Notes: generated from the sequence alone by a model not told the origin. Shown: positions 46,363 through 56,429, counted from the stretch's first letter. The stretch is 64,000 nt of DNA from Blastobasis lacticolella (GCA_905147135.1 LR990060.1:11362001-11426000), one strand, 5' to 3'. A program made the numbers and translations.

Positions 46363-47587
46363 GCTCAATTTACGCCCTCCCAACTTTCCGCACGAGCTCG
46401 GTGTCATATTTGTGACGCGTTGTTGAACACCGTGACTTGGTTGAACTGTTGCTTCTGCAGTGAATCTTGTCTGGGGTTCAAGTCTGCTAATAAAAACTAA
46501 ATGAAAGAATAATTATTTTAAAAAGTTTTTTTATTTATGGAAAAATAATTGATTGAATTAGAATTATGTTAGTTCTTTTCAAAAACTAATGAAAACAAAA
46601 GGTAAAGTTAATCGAGCTCATCCAGGTAGAGGGCGACGCATGCAGACTGATCAGCGCTAATTTAACTCATATGCTATTAATATCCAATTGAGATTCAATA
46701 GTGTCTCCATTACGATTTGGACAAATCGGGTATTCTGTAAAACTTTTATCAATAGCGTGGTAATGGAGTCGTAATTGACTTCCAGTTAAAATAGCTATTG
46801 ACATAAACTTCTAAAATTTACCAAGAGACTGCCATTTTAATTCACAATCGAGCTATAATCAGACTCGGAAATAGTCCAATGGCAATTCAATGGAAAACCA
46901 ATCTTAAATTAGTAGCAGAATCCAAAAAAACGTGTTAAACTTTATATTGAGATCCATTTCAGATTCAATTAAGCCATTTATAAATTATCAGACTTGTAGC
47001 CTAGTTCAGTCGACGGCATTGCCAGTGATGAACGTTTCACACTGTCGTTTAAGTATGATAAAGTCTTAGTTCCGATTTTGTCCACTGTACTGAGAAGTTG
47101 GCGGCGCTGTAAGCAGGGCTTTTGTTTACACAGCCTTAATACAGTTTGATGCCAGTACACCGGTGTTTAAACATCAATTTCAGTGTATCGCAGGTTCGCG
47201 AAGAAGGTTTGTATAGTAACTTGGAGTTAGAGGGAACTTGTATATACTACTTACTTACTACTTGTATGCTAAAACTACCTAAAACTCGTATTCAGATACG
47301 TTAATACGAGCAAAGGGTTCCAATCGACATTCTTGAGAGGCGATCATGGACTTTTTGACTAGTAAGCCCATGGTGACGATCGACTGTAGAGGAAGATTCT
47401 TGATCCTAGCGATCAGCACTATGCGTCCGTCAAACTGAACAAAATATACCAATCAGAGAACTGAACGCAGTGTGTTCATTTAGCAGACAAGGCTGTGACA
47501 ACGCAAATACTAAGATACATAAGCTAAGTATGTGAATACCTAGGGGTGTAAGATGTCGTATAGTAACTAAATATGTCAAGCGTCTAT

Positions 47588-48042
47588 CGAGCGTCAGTGG
47601 CCTAGTGGTAAAGGTATTCGATTCGCAAGCGTAGGTACAGGATTCGAATCTTACTGCCACCATGTACCAATATTAGTTAAACACTAACCGATGCTGTTCA
47701 TCATCACAGCCCGTAACAGTCCACTGCAGGACTTAGGGCCTCTCCTACGAAAGAGGAGGTTATTGCCATTATCTCCACGCTTGGCAGGCGGGTTGGAGAT
47801 CGCAGTTTTTAAATATAACAATAGAAAATGCTGCTGCCCATTTTCCAGCCTAGGGAGACTCTTGATCTTTTGCCTCGAAAACATTAGTCGCCTTGTACGA
47901 CACCCACGAGTGTAAGGGGTTGGTGCTATTCTACTCTGCCGGACACCACACGGCCACACGATGCTGTTACGGTGAGGGAAAACATCGTAGTGAAACCTGC
48001 ACATTCAAACGACTGAATGTGTAACCGGAGGCAGTCGCTCCA
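47588..48042 (+). mobile_element. SINE-A copy split by SINE-B
   Basis: The head (GAGCGTCAGTGGCCTAGTGG, B box AGGATTCGAATC) is at 47588-47698 and the body continues at 47959. The tail is lost after CAGTCGCTCCACG. Confidence 0.8.
47699..47958 (-). mobile_element. SINE-B inserted in SINE-A, with target-site duplication
   Basis: The ten bases CGATGCTGTT occur at 47689-47698 and at 47959-47968, exactly flanking a full-length SINE-B. This defines both ends of SINE-B (260 bases) and shows it moves by making a staggered-cut duplication, as retroposons do. Confidence 0.88.
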
Positions 48043-48189
48043 CGTTGAACTGAACCAAATCACATCAATTTGCTTACTCTGTAGACCGATCAGCGACGCG
48101 AGGGGCGTCGCTTTCTCGAAACGCAATTAAATACAGTGACGCCTGGTAAAATGCTCGGAGCAAAGTGGCTAAGTGACGCAGGGGTGTCG

Positions 48190-48340
48190 CAGCCATGAAT
48201 ATATATATGTCGCAGCCATCTGGTTAAATCAGCCATTTAATTAGTAGACCAATCAGTTAGTTAAACGCCGGCATTCAATTGAGTGGCTAAAGGACAACTA
48301 GCCAAGTAGTTGAATGTAACGTTCAGCTACTTGGCTAAAC
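48190..48340. repeat. Left terminal inverted repeat of an element hosting the errantivirus
   Basis: TGTCGCAGCCATCTGGTTAA and the following 80 bases match 56505-56590 inverted. An inner hairpin (AGCCAAGTAG...CTACTTGGCT) is at 48300-48338. Confidence 0.6.
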
Positions 48341-48463
48341 GTCATGTAGCCGTTTTGATAAAGGGGATGTTTAATTAGAGTGACGTAACATATGTAGATA
48401 ATAATGAAATTATTAGTGGCAACAAATTCATTCAGTAAGTATACAATTAATTGTATTACGAGT

Positions 48464-48487
48464 AGGTGCATGCATGCATGCACCTAT
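48464..48487. repeat. 24-base perfect palindrome
   Basis: TAGGTGCATGCA followed directly by its own complement. A second short palindrome, TACAATTAATTGTA, lies just upstream at 48443-48456. Confidence 0.6.
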
Positions 48488-48591
48488 GCATTTACAACAA
48501 TAAAAACTTTAAATTTGCAATAGCACGACACTTTGACAGTTATTTATGTTTCTAATTATAATCATAAATAGAAACTGAATAAATTAAGTTA

Positions 48592-48872
48592 AATACGAAG
48601 GCTACAGCCGAAGGACTTAAAAAAAACGAAGAAATGAAATTAAATATTTAATTAAGAATAGGTTACAATTAATAAATTATGAACTAAAAATAGATGTGAC
48701 AATGATCGAGGTTGGATCTAAAGTGAATTTCGCAAATACGTATTCATTGCGCCAGGCGGCGCAGTCTTGATGCGTTTTCGCTGATGCGGCGAGATTGATG
48801 CGGCGGTCGGCAGCCGGTCGTATCTAGGTCAATGCTTGCTCGAAGGTATTCATATAGAAGCGATCCGTAATT
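48592..48872 (-). repeat. 3' LTR of the errantivirus-like element
   Basis: Bounded by the polypurine tract at 48873-48882 on the inner side and, on the outer side, by alignment with the base preceding the primer-binding site in the other LTR. Length 281 bases. 48592-48815 is identical by eye to 56067-56290. Confidence 0.75.
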
Positions 48873-48882
48873 CCTCCCTCCC
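48873..48882 (-). promoter_or_regulatory. Polypurine tract for plus-strand DNA priming
   Basis: GGGAGGGAGG on the minus strand, 20 bases after the env stop codon and directly before the 3' LTR. It is the only purine run in the right place. Confidence 0.75.
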
Positions 48883-48901
48883 GAAGAACAGCGACTATTT
48901 T

Positions 48902-50591
48902 TCATACTCTCATGGAAAATGTTGCTGGCACCTGGGATATGGTCGGCGCCTGTTGCAGGTCTTCGTAAGTATGTTTGACGGGATTTGACTTTCGTGGCTT
49001 TGAAGCTTTGCAGTAGTATCTTCGCACAGTGAGGGTAAGTGTAAGTAGGATCGCACTTATACATATCACATACAACGGGATAGTGGTATGGTATAGGGTG
49101 CTGAAGCTGCTCTGGTCATCTAGTCGAAGTGGTGTTTGCAGGGAGACTTTATCTTGAGTAGCGTGTAATTTTGTTAAGTCAATGGAATTTAGTTTGCTTT
49201 TCAGTGAAGGCTGGGCGACGGCGCTCCTGTCATAGGAGATTTTCATTAACTTCAGCGGTTGGCCTGCGACGTGGTCATCCATATTGGTTATCGTCAGTTC
49301 AGGTGTTATAATGTTGCAGTTTTTGGGGATGCTTACTAGGTAGCTGCCTCGCATCACACTGTATTCTTCCCGGTCACACGTTAACTTGACTTTAGTAGAG
49401 CGCGGAAAGGTTAAGATGTAATTTCTATCATCCAGCTGTTCCATGGCTTCCTTCTGTAGTTCGATGGTGGTAAGGCTGCAAGAATCTTGAAGGTCTTGAT
49501 TTATTAATAAATTTTGAATACAATCGAATTGCGTGCGAACATGGTGCACGGTGGTTTCTACGCAAAGAAATGTGTCATCCACCTTCGGGCATTCAGCCTC
49601 TATGTACACATACCCATCTTTATTGGTTGCTAGGTAAGGATATGGGGGAATTATGGTTTGGTTATGCTTGTTAGGAGCTATGGACAGTTTATAGAAGTTG
49701 TACAGCGATTTTTCTACAATGGGAACCTTGAAAATGATAACGATCTGTTTCCCGCTGAAATATGACCCAGGTTTTATGATACTATAATATTCTCTTAAAT
49801 CTATGTCTAATACTCTATCTTCCCCGTAAATTAATTTTAGTTTTTCTACCATATTCTTAATTACCTTAACATCTAGCATGGATCTATGCAAACTTGACGC
49901 ACGAATAAAGGTAAGGACATTCTCTATCCTAATTAATTCGTCTAATATGTCATTTGTATTTTCTGTAATTATGGCAAGCATTTGGGCGAACTTTGCATAC
50001 TTAATAAGATTATAATCTCTGTACGCATCTCTATCAATAAGTAATTTTAATGTACTGTTAATAATTTTTTGATTATCGACTATTTTGTTGATTACGTCGG
50101 TGTGTTGGGACATCCATTCCGTACTTATACTGACATGGGAATTTAATTCATTTAAAACTTTATTTTGGCTATTTTCCAGAATTTTAATGGCATTATCATA
50201 TCTTATTGCATCCTGATAGTCTAAGTTTCCGGTTATACTTTTTACAATAGAGCCTAATCCGTCAACTAGACCTCTTTTTGCCCTATTTGATTCTAAGTTA
50301 TTGAGGTGATTAAGGACAGTGGTTAACTTGGAAGCTAAGTATTCGACCTGTATTTCGTAAAGTGCAAAAGTTTCGTTACTAAGTTGGGTTTTATAGTTGG
50401 TTAGTTGGTCCAGTATGGTTTGTACTTTGGTGTCAATCTCATCAAGTCTAATATACTGAAGGAAACTATGGTAGTGGGTTATTAGCTTAGTTCGTCCAAG
50501 TCTGAAGGGAAGTAACCCTGGTCCATCTTCGAGACTCTCAAGTTTTATCTCCCTTCCGAGAGCGAATGGCACTATCAGCAGCGTCAGTATT
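48902..50591 (-). CDS. env: Envelope glycoprotein gene (main exon), baculovirus F-like
   Basis: About 560 codons, overlapping the end of pol by 35 bases. In the 556-codon frame counted from a GTG at 50572, a furin-type RAKR site lies near residue 100, followed by a hydrophobic fusion-peptide-like segment. Coiled-coil-like heptads follow, and one membrane anchor lies at about 497-516 with a 40-residue tail. Family knowledge: errantivirus Env resembles baculovirus F protein and is made from a spliced RNA. There is no suitable ATG at the start of this ORF. Instead TTACAG at about 50592-50597 looks like a splice acceptor, with a hydrophobic stretch just after it. A matching donor with an ATG is in the leader (55891). 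The frame is intact, with no stop or frameshift. Confidence 0.88.
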
Positions 50592-53500
50592 CTGTAACAA
50601 TTTTGTTATTTTGTTATTAGGTGGTCGTTTCATACGTGACTTTGCTACGGGGCCACGGCGTTTGGACGTGTAGATGTGAATAGGTAGATTGGCTAAGACC
50701 GTGTCTTGAGTAAATCGAGGGGCTAGTTTTTGACGGCTTGCACCAAGATTCTTAATGAATACCTGTTGGTCAGGTTGGTAATCTATTTCTGGTTCTCTGT
50801 CTTTATTTCTGCTATTGATCAAATTAGTTCTGTCCTGTAGGGAAGTTTCATTAATAATTTCGTAAACGGTTTCCATTTGATCCCTATGGTTCTGAACGTA
50901 TTGTTGCAGTAAGTGTTGTGTCAGGTCAAGGTCTATTGGGTCTCTCGGGTCGAAGTGTCCTCTTAGTATGTCATGGGGTCTACACTTGGTGAAGCTGTGA
51001 ACAGAGCTGTTGTAGGCTATTAAAGCGTACGGCATGAGATTGACACTAGGCTCTCCTTTTCGTTGTAATTTTAGTATTCTAAGATGTTCAATGATTGTTG
51101 AGTGAAAGCGCTCAATGTTCCCGTTATCGTTGGGCGAATGTGGTAAAGTTTTATGGTGGTGTATCTTATGGGTACGTAAGAATTCGGAAAGCAGGTGGTT
51201 CGTAAACTCCGTTCCGTTATCAGTTACGATGGTAAGGGGTAACCCATGGTGTGTAGAGTACTTTAATAGGGCTTGCAGAATACTTATGGCAGTGCCATCT
51301 TTTAGGTGGTAGGCCTGGCCGTATTTCGAAAATACGTCAATGAAAGTGAGGTATTTCTCATTTTCAATTGTAAGAAGGTCCATATGGACTATTTCTAGAT
51401 GTTTACAGGGGGGTGGTACCACATTAAATTGTTGTTTAATGGGATTTCTGTCATATTTTGCTTGGCCGCAGATGGTGCACTCATTTATGAATTTAGTTAT
51501 TTCATCTTTCATTTTTGGCCAATAATATCGTCTAGATAATGACAGGTAACACTCGTTTATTCCCCTGTGATTGGTCTTGCCATTATGGTGAAGTCGGATT
51601 ATATCTTGCTGTCGTAAGTATTCTTTTACGTTTTCTAACTCTATCTTTGTCAGTACAAGTTTCATGGAGGAACTTTTGAAATTACTTTGTATTATTGGAA
51701 TTATCTTGTAAAGACCGAGTGGGGGTTGGATTAATAACGCTGTTTTAATTTTAGGGTTGATATATTCTTTTACTGCGTTTACGACGTCTTCCTGAAGGTT
51801 TGTTTCTGATACTAGAATGGATATACGCGTATGTGTCTCAAAAGGTTTAGTAGTGACAGGGCGACGTTTAATGTCACCTACGATTGTAAAGATTATTTGC
51901 CTGTGGAATTTATTTAAAGGTTCATCAGTAATTGGGACTTCGAGAATCGGGTTCTCGTGGCTGGTATGTGCTGTGGAAGTGGTGGATCCCTTGGGATTCT
52001 CGTGCGCTTTTGTTGGAGAAGTGGGACGTTCGTCCATGGCTTGGGGTATTTCCGATGGATTTACAATGAGAGAACTGAGCTCCTTTAGCTCTTCAATGAT
52101 GGAGTTAATCTCCTCGTTATGTATTTCTACCCGGGATAAGGCATCAGCATTGGTGTTGAGCTTGCCTTTTTTATAAATAACGTCAAACTCGTATTCGCTA
52201 AGTTTGAGACGCCACCTGGTAAGGCGGGAATTGGGTTCTTTGAGGCTCATTACCCATTGCAAGGGCTTGTGATCGGTAAGTATCTTGAACTTTCGTCCGA
52301 ACAGATACGGCCGGAAGTATTTCGTGGCCCAAACGATTGCGAGTAGCTCCTTCTCTATGGTGCTATAATTAAGCTCGCTATCGTTTAGGGTACGTGACGC
52401 GTACGACACGGGTTTGTCGGAGCCTACTGGGCCTTGGGAGAGAACGGCACCAATGGCGTAATTGGAGGCGTCTGTAGTAAGATTGAATTCCCTCGTGAAA
52501 TCAGGGTACTGCAAAATGGGATCATTTGTTAAGAGTTTCTTGCATTGCTCGAAACAATTAACATAATGGCTGTCCAGGACAATTTTCCTACCCTTCTTAA
52601 GGCATTGGGTAATCGGCTTGGTTAACCGCGCGAAATCTGGGATGAATTTGCGATAATACCCTAGCAATACTAGGAATTGCTTTATTTCCTTGACTGTTTT
52701 AGGTATAGGGTATTTTTCAATAGCCGAAATTTTATCAGGATTCGGTTTTACTCCTTCACGGCTAATGATGTGGCCAAGATAGGCCGTTTCCAACTTTAAG
52801 AATTCGGACTTGTCCATCTGAATTTTAAAGTTGGACTCGCGCAATCTGTCAAGGACTTTTTGGAGGTTATCAATGTGCTCCTGAAGGGAGGTACTAAAGA
52901 CGATGATGTCGTCCAGGTACACTAGACAGATCTGGTTCTGTAGGCCTCGTAGGATGTTATCCATCACACGTTGAAACGTGGAAGGCGAGTTTTTGAGGCC
53001 CATGGGCATCCGGAGAAATTCGAAATGGCCATGCTCCACGTTAAATGCTGTCTTGGGCACGTCCTCAGGGTCCATCTCTACCTGATAGAACCCACTGGCA
53101 AGGTCAAGCGTTGTAAAATATTGACACTTGCCCAGTTTGTCCAAAACGTCTGCTATATTAGGAATCGGATACTTATCGTCTATGGTTTTTAAATTGAGTT
53201 TACGGAAGTCCACCACTAGGCGCCACTTCTGCTTGCCAGAGGCGTCTGCTTTCTTGGGAACAACCCAAATTGGTGAACTCCATGCCGATTCCGAAGGTCT
53301 TATAATGCCTTGGCTTAACATCTTACCTATCTGATCGGTAACCTCTTGCCGATGTACAAACGGGTACCGGTAACTTTTAGTGTATACAGGGATTTCATCA
53401 GTCGTTCTGATCCGGTGTTTAATTTTGTTAGTAAAGGTGAGGTTTTCGCCTTCAAGATAAAATACGTCCGAGTAGTTTTTACATAAATTTATCAGGTTGG

Positions 53501-54254
53501 CTTTTTCCTCTTCATTAAGGTGGTCGGTACGTAGTCGAGAGATTACGTCCTTCGCACGGCTATCGTCGTGACTGTGAGAGAATGACTCTACATTGAACAT
53601 CTCGGCGTAAGTGGGGCGATCTAACGAGAATATTATGTCGTTGTTACCGGGGTTTTTCACTTCTACTACACCTCTGCCTTTAATTACATTGGTAATACAC
53701 TCTTGGATAATACAATTACACAGAACCTGTTCGGGCACGTACACCTCACCATCAGAGGTATTAATTGGGAGTTTTAATAATTTTGAGCTATGAGCTGGGA
53801 CAATATCCTCATACAGGTTTACGTTGCGGGAGTTGTACATCCTAATCTGGTTCACGGCGTTCTGTGTGGACAGCGTCTGGTCTTTTAAGTCAATTTTTGC
53901 TTCCCATTTTGTTAATAGGTCAAGTCCAATGAGACCATCGAAGTGATCATGAAATTTATAGATGAATAGTTTCATAGAGTCACTGTCATTAAATTCTGTG
54001 AAGGTAGGGAGTGTGATTGAGTAATTATTCCTGCTGGTGGCGTGGACGTTGGTAACTTCAAAAGGGTCATAGTTTAATTGAATGTTTGAAAAGTAAGTCC
54101 TTACCGCTTCTGGACTTATGAAAGATTGATTTGCGCCTGTGTCAATGAGGAACCTTAGGGGTGGATTGGCAGTTTCAATATAAGGTAACTGCCTTTGAGT
54201 CTGCAGATTTACTTCTATTTTGGCTTGTTTGACATAGAAACCTTCCGAAAATTT
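50538..54254 (-). CDS. pol: Pol polyprotein: protease, reverse transcriptase, RNase H, integrase
   Basis: The frame is open from the gag overlap near 54254 to the stop at 50538, with the first ATG at 53975. Upstream of that ATG is the aspartic protease with LIDTGAN (about 54158-54138). Counting from 53975, RT has LDLASGFYQVEMD and catalytic YLDD at about 353, RNase H starts around TTDASNYAIG (about 497), the integrase zinc finger is of the HHCC type (CTICGQAK), and the DDE core has an Asp in TDNGTEF (about 917) and a Glu in NIERFHS. All expected catalytic residues are present and there are no internal stops. It is probably expressed by a -1 frameshift from gag. It copies the element's RNA and integrates the DNA, in cytoplasmic particles and the nucleus respectively. 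Confidence 0.93.
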   Translation of the reverse strand, partial: KFSEGFYVKQAKIEVNLQTQRQLPYIETANPPLRFLIDTGANQSFISPEAVRTYFSNIQLNYDPFEVTNVHATSRNNYSITLPTFTEFNDSDSMKLFIYKFHDHFDGLIGLDLLTKWEAKIDLKDQTLSTQNAVNQIRMYNSRNVNLYEDIVPAHSSKLLKLPINTSDGEVYVPEQVLCNCIIQECITNVIKGRGVVEVKNPGNNDIIFSLDRPTYAEMFNVESFSHSHDDSRAKDVISRLRTDHLNEEEKANLINLCKNYSDVFYLEGENLTFTNKIKHRIRTTDEIPVYTKSYRYPFVHRQEVTDQIGKMLSQGIIRPSESAWSSPIWVVPKKADASGKQKWRLVVDFRKLNLKTIDDKYPIPNIADVLDKLGKCQYFTTLDLASGFYQVEMDPEDVPKTAFNVEHGHFEFLRMPMGLKNSPSTFQRVMDNILRGLQNQICLVYLDDIIVFSTSLQEHIDNLQKVLDRLRESNFKIQMDKSEFLKLETAYLGHIISREGVKPNPDKISAIEKYPIPKTVKEIKQFLVLLGYYRKFIPDFARLTKPITQCLKKGRKIVLDSHYVNCFEQCKKLLTNDPILQYPDFTREFNLTTDASNYAIGAVLSQGPVGSDKPVSYASRTLNDSELNYSTIEKELLAIVWATKYFRPYLFGRKFKILTDHKPLQWVMSLKEPNSRLTRWRLKLSEYEFDVIYKKGKLNTNADALSRVEIHNEEINSIIEELKELSSLIVNPSEIPQAMDERPTSPTKAHENPKGSTTSTAHTSHENPILEVPITDEPLNKFHRQIIFTIVGDIKRRPVTTKPFETHTRISILVSETNLQEDVVNAVKEYINPKIKTALLIQPPLGLYKIIPIIQSNFKSSSMKLVLTKIELENVKEYLRQQDIIRLHHNGKTNHRGINECYLSLSRRYYWPKMKDEITKFINECTICGQAKYDRNPIKQQFNVVPPPCKHLEIVHMDLLTIENEKYLTFIDVFSKYGQAYHLKDGTAISILQALLKYSTHHGLPLTIVTDNGTEFTNHLLSEFLRTHKIHHHKTLPHSPNDNGNIERFHSTIIEHLRILKLQRKGEPSVNLMPYALIAYNSSVHSFTKCRPHDILRGHFDPRDPIDLDLTQHLLQQYVQNHRDQMETVYEIINETSLQDRTNLINSRNKDREPEIDYQPDQQVFIKNLGASRQKLAPRFTQDTVLANLPIHIYTSKRRGPVAKSRMKRPPNNKITKLLQNTDAADSAIRSRKGDKT
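54248..54254 (-). promoter_or_regulatory. Candidate gag-pol -1 frameshift site
   Basis: The heptamer A-AAT-TTT on the minus strand lies in the gag frame just before the gag stop (54215), and the pol frame is -1 to gag and open across it. This fits the X-XXY-YYZ rule. A downstream stimulatory structure was not examined. Confidence 0.65.
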
Positions 54255-54426
54255 CCTTCTTGGCTGGTGGTGGCCTGAGGCTGATCGGAGTCAATAGCAG
54301 CACAAACTGCATCCGGTTCGTCAACGTAACCGTCAGGTTGGGTTTGGTCGTCATAGTACGCACAACCATAGTCATAAGGATCGTAGCTTGCGTACATTTG
54401 GTCAGGATAATAGGAGTCATAATCGT

Positions 54427-54667
54427 GGTGTGTGGTGCCGCCACCTCAAAGAATAGCACCACCCCATCTCTTCCCGTGGGTGTCGTAAGAGGCGACTAAG
54501 GGACAAATCCGAAAGGTGGGCAGCAGCATCTTTCTGGGTAGATTTACATCAACTGCACTGCGATCTCCAACCCGCCTGCCAAGCGTGGAGATTATGGCAA
54601 TGACCTCCCCTTTCGTGGGAGAGGCCCGAAGTCCTGCAGTGGACTGTTATGGGCTGTGATGATGATG
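54427..54667 (+). mobile_element. SINE-B inserted into gag
   Basis: The six bases AATCGT flank it at 54421-54426 and 54668-54673. Full body and GATGATGAT tail, opposite in orientation to the retroelement. It is younger than the retroelement's integration, or the retroelement copied itself with it. Confidence 0.9.
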
Positions 54668-55724
54668 AATCGTAACTATAGTCGGGGTATTGTGAGTAAT
54701 AGTCAGCGGTACTAGTGCACTCGTTTACGTTTATCTCACGACTCTTAAAATAGTTATTTGGAGGTGGATTTCCATGCTTGCTCCAATCATGGCCGGAATT
54801 ACCGGTAGGGGGTAACGCTCTGGGCGTGAATTGTTGGACACCACTCATTGGTCGTGGAGTGAAATTCTGATGTTGCTGTGGACGGGGCTGAAGCCTGAAC
54901 ATATTACTCCTAGGGTTATAATTAGGAGGCGGAGCACTAAACATACGTTGGGTATTGGAAATATGTCTGGGCTGCTGCTGTGGGTATGAAAACCGGAAGG
55001 GCTGGGCTACTGATGGCAAAGGCTGTCGAGGTGACGGCTGTTGCCATGGAGGCAGGGGGTTTTGTGCGTGCATGGGACGCAGTGGTGGCATCACTATTGG
55101 TGCTTTAGGGCCTTGATGGTGCCTGGGGTGAATATCGTTATTGCGTCGCTGAAGGTACATAATGTTCAGCTCCTCCTGTACAAATTTCAGTGCATCCTCT
55201 ATACTACCTGGTCTCATGCAGCGGATGCGAGACCCAAGAGGCTCTTGGAGTCCTCGTACAAAAGCCTGCATAGCCAACTTCTTGTACAGTACCCGTTTTG
55301 CCTCAATGGTGGTGGGAATATCTTCATGCAAAGATATGTACGTCATAATTGTGCAGAACAGGGTCTGACAATGATCATAAAATTGTTGTGGTGTTTTTGA
55401 ACCTTGAGAGGCCAAAGAGAGGTCATTATACAGAGTGGTTTCATCCCTCTGATCCGCGAAGTTATTAATCAAAGCATCGCGAATGCCTTGCCAACTATCG
55501 GGAATGCCATTCGAATTGATTATAGTAGCGGCTGGGCCGGTAATCTTATTTAAAATACCATTAATTAAAGATAAATTATTCAATTCTGAACCCGGCTCTG
55601 CGCTTAGATATCTCGTAACAATTCCGTCGCAGATTTTGATGAAACGGGTCAGTACATTCGGATTGCCATCGAAGTCTGGCACTGGGCGTAAGGCCTTAAA
55701 AATTAAATCCGCGTTAGCCTCCAT

Positions 55725-56048
55725 GCTATCTCTAAAAGAATTACAGTCTAGCTCTAATCTATTAATATCTAATCGCTGTTGACGAGACTGTCGTGATGCA
55801 GTCTCGTCACTACCCTTATTTCTAGGGTGAAAAATCTTGGAAATTAGGGACTACAAGGAAGCAACACAAAAAGAGAGTTTTGCGTACTTACAGTTTCATT
55901 TCTCGTCTCTTTGCGTGTCGAATTTTGGATACTGGTCCTCTTCAGCTGCGGCACGTGTAGGTTCGGATACTCAGCTGTGACTTGAGAGCCACGCGGGCGG
56001 CTCGATCAGTCCGGAAATCTTCCTTATTTACGCGAACCGACCACGAGT
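55725..56048 (-). other. Untranslated leader of the retroelement
   Basis: Lies between the primer-binding site and gag. It contains the candidate env splice donor at 55891 and no long ORF. Confidence 0.7.
55886..55899 (-). promoter_or_regulatory. Candidate env splice donor with initiator ATG
   Basis: An ATG at 55899 is followed after eight bases by GTAAGT, a consensus donor. Unspliced, this ATG has only three codons because a TAA overlaps the donor. Spliced to the acceptor at about 50592, its frame would enter the env ORF. gypsy-type Env proteins are known to come from spliced RNA. Confidence 0.7.
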
Positions 56049-56066
56049 ATCCTACCGACTGCGCCA
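56049..56066 (-). promoter_or_regulatory. tRNA primer-binding site
   Basis: TGGCGCAGTCGGTAGGAT on the minus strand directly follows the 5' LTR. This is the PBS type of the 17.6/297 group, which is primed by a serine tRNA (family knowledge). Confidence 0.8.
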
Positions 56067-56290
56067 AATACGAAGGCTACAGCCGAAGGACTTAAAAAAA
56101 ACGAAGAAATGAAATTAAATATTTAATTAAGAATAGGTTACAATTAATAAATTATGAACTAAAAATAGATGTGACAATGATCGAGGTTGGATCTAAAGTG
56201 AATTTCGCAAATACGTATTCATTGCGCCAGGCGGCGCAGTCTTGATGCGTTTTCGCTGATGCGGCGAGATTGATGCGGCGGTCGGCAGCC
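56067..56290 (-). repeat. 5' LTR of the errantivirus-like element, outer end missing
   Basis: 224 bases matching 48592-48815 without a difference that I can find. Compared with the 281-base 3' LTR, about 57 bases of the outer U3 end are missing, and the neighbouring sequence (56291 onward) is unrelated. Confidence 0.75.
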
Positions 56291-56429
56291 TTACTTAAAA
56301 CATATAGGTATCACAGTTGAAACGAAAAAAAATACAAAGACATTGATTGCTGTGCTGTTTTGGCACTCTCAGCGCCGAAGTGGATAAAATCTGAACTACA
56401 TTTAAATCACCTGCCTGATTTAGCGTCAG
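56291..56429. other. Flank of the retroelement
   Basis: No feature recognised. The stretch does not continue the LTR. Confidence 0.45.

Larger units (their letters stand above)
54215..55724 (-). pseudogene. gag: gag, interrupted by a SINE-B insertion
   Basis: The N-terminal part runs from ATG 55724 to the insertion at 54667. It shows the errantivirus capsid pattern (FDGNPN near the start, LTRFI, then a QxFYDHCQ-type region around residues 110-120) and then a proline, glutamine and asparagine-rich stretch. The C-terminal part continues at 54426-54215 in another frame relative to the first, because insert plus duplication adds 247 bases. The ORF now stops inside the SINE at 54549. Gag normally forms the capsid and packages RNA; this copy should not make a full one. 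There is no zinc knuckle, as is usual for errantiviruses. Confidence 0.88.
48592..56290 (-). mobile_element. Ty3/gypsy retroelement with env (errantivirus-like), nearly intact
   Basis: Minus strand order: LTR, primer-binding site, leader, gag, pol (protease, RT, RNase H, integrase), env, polypurine tract, LTR. The layout and env match the insect errantivirus group (gypsy, 17.6, TED). The shared LTR portions match throughout by eye, so integration is recent. gag is interrupted by SINE-B, which prevents this copy from making a normal Gag, while pol and env frames are open. It lies between two inverted-repeat arms (48190-48340 and 56430-56600), that is, nested within an older element. Confidence 0.93.

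Noticed and set aside
51817..52176. 119-codon plus-strand ORF inside pol, and similar antisense ORFs over pol, gag and env
   Set aside because: They are shadows of the well-supported minus-strand retroelement genes.
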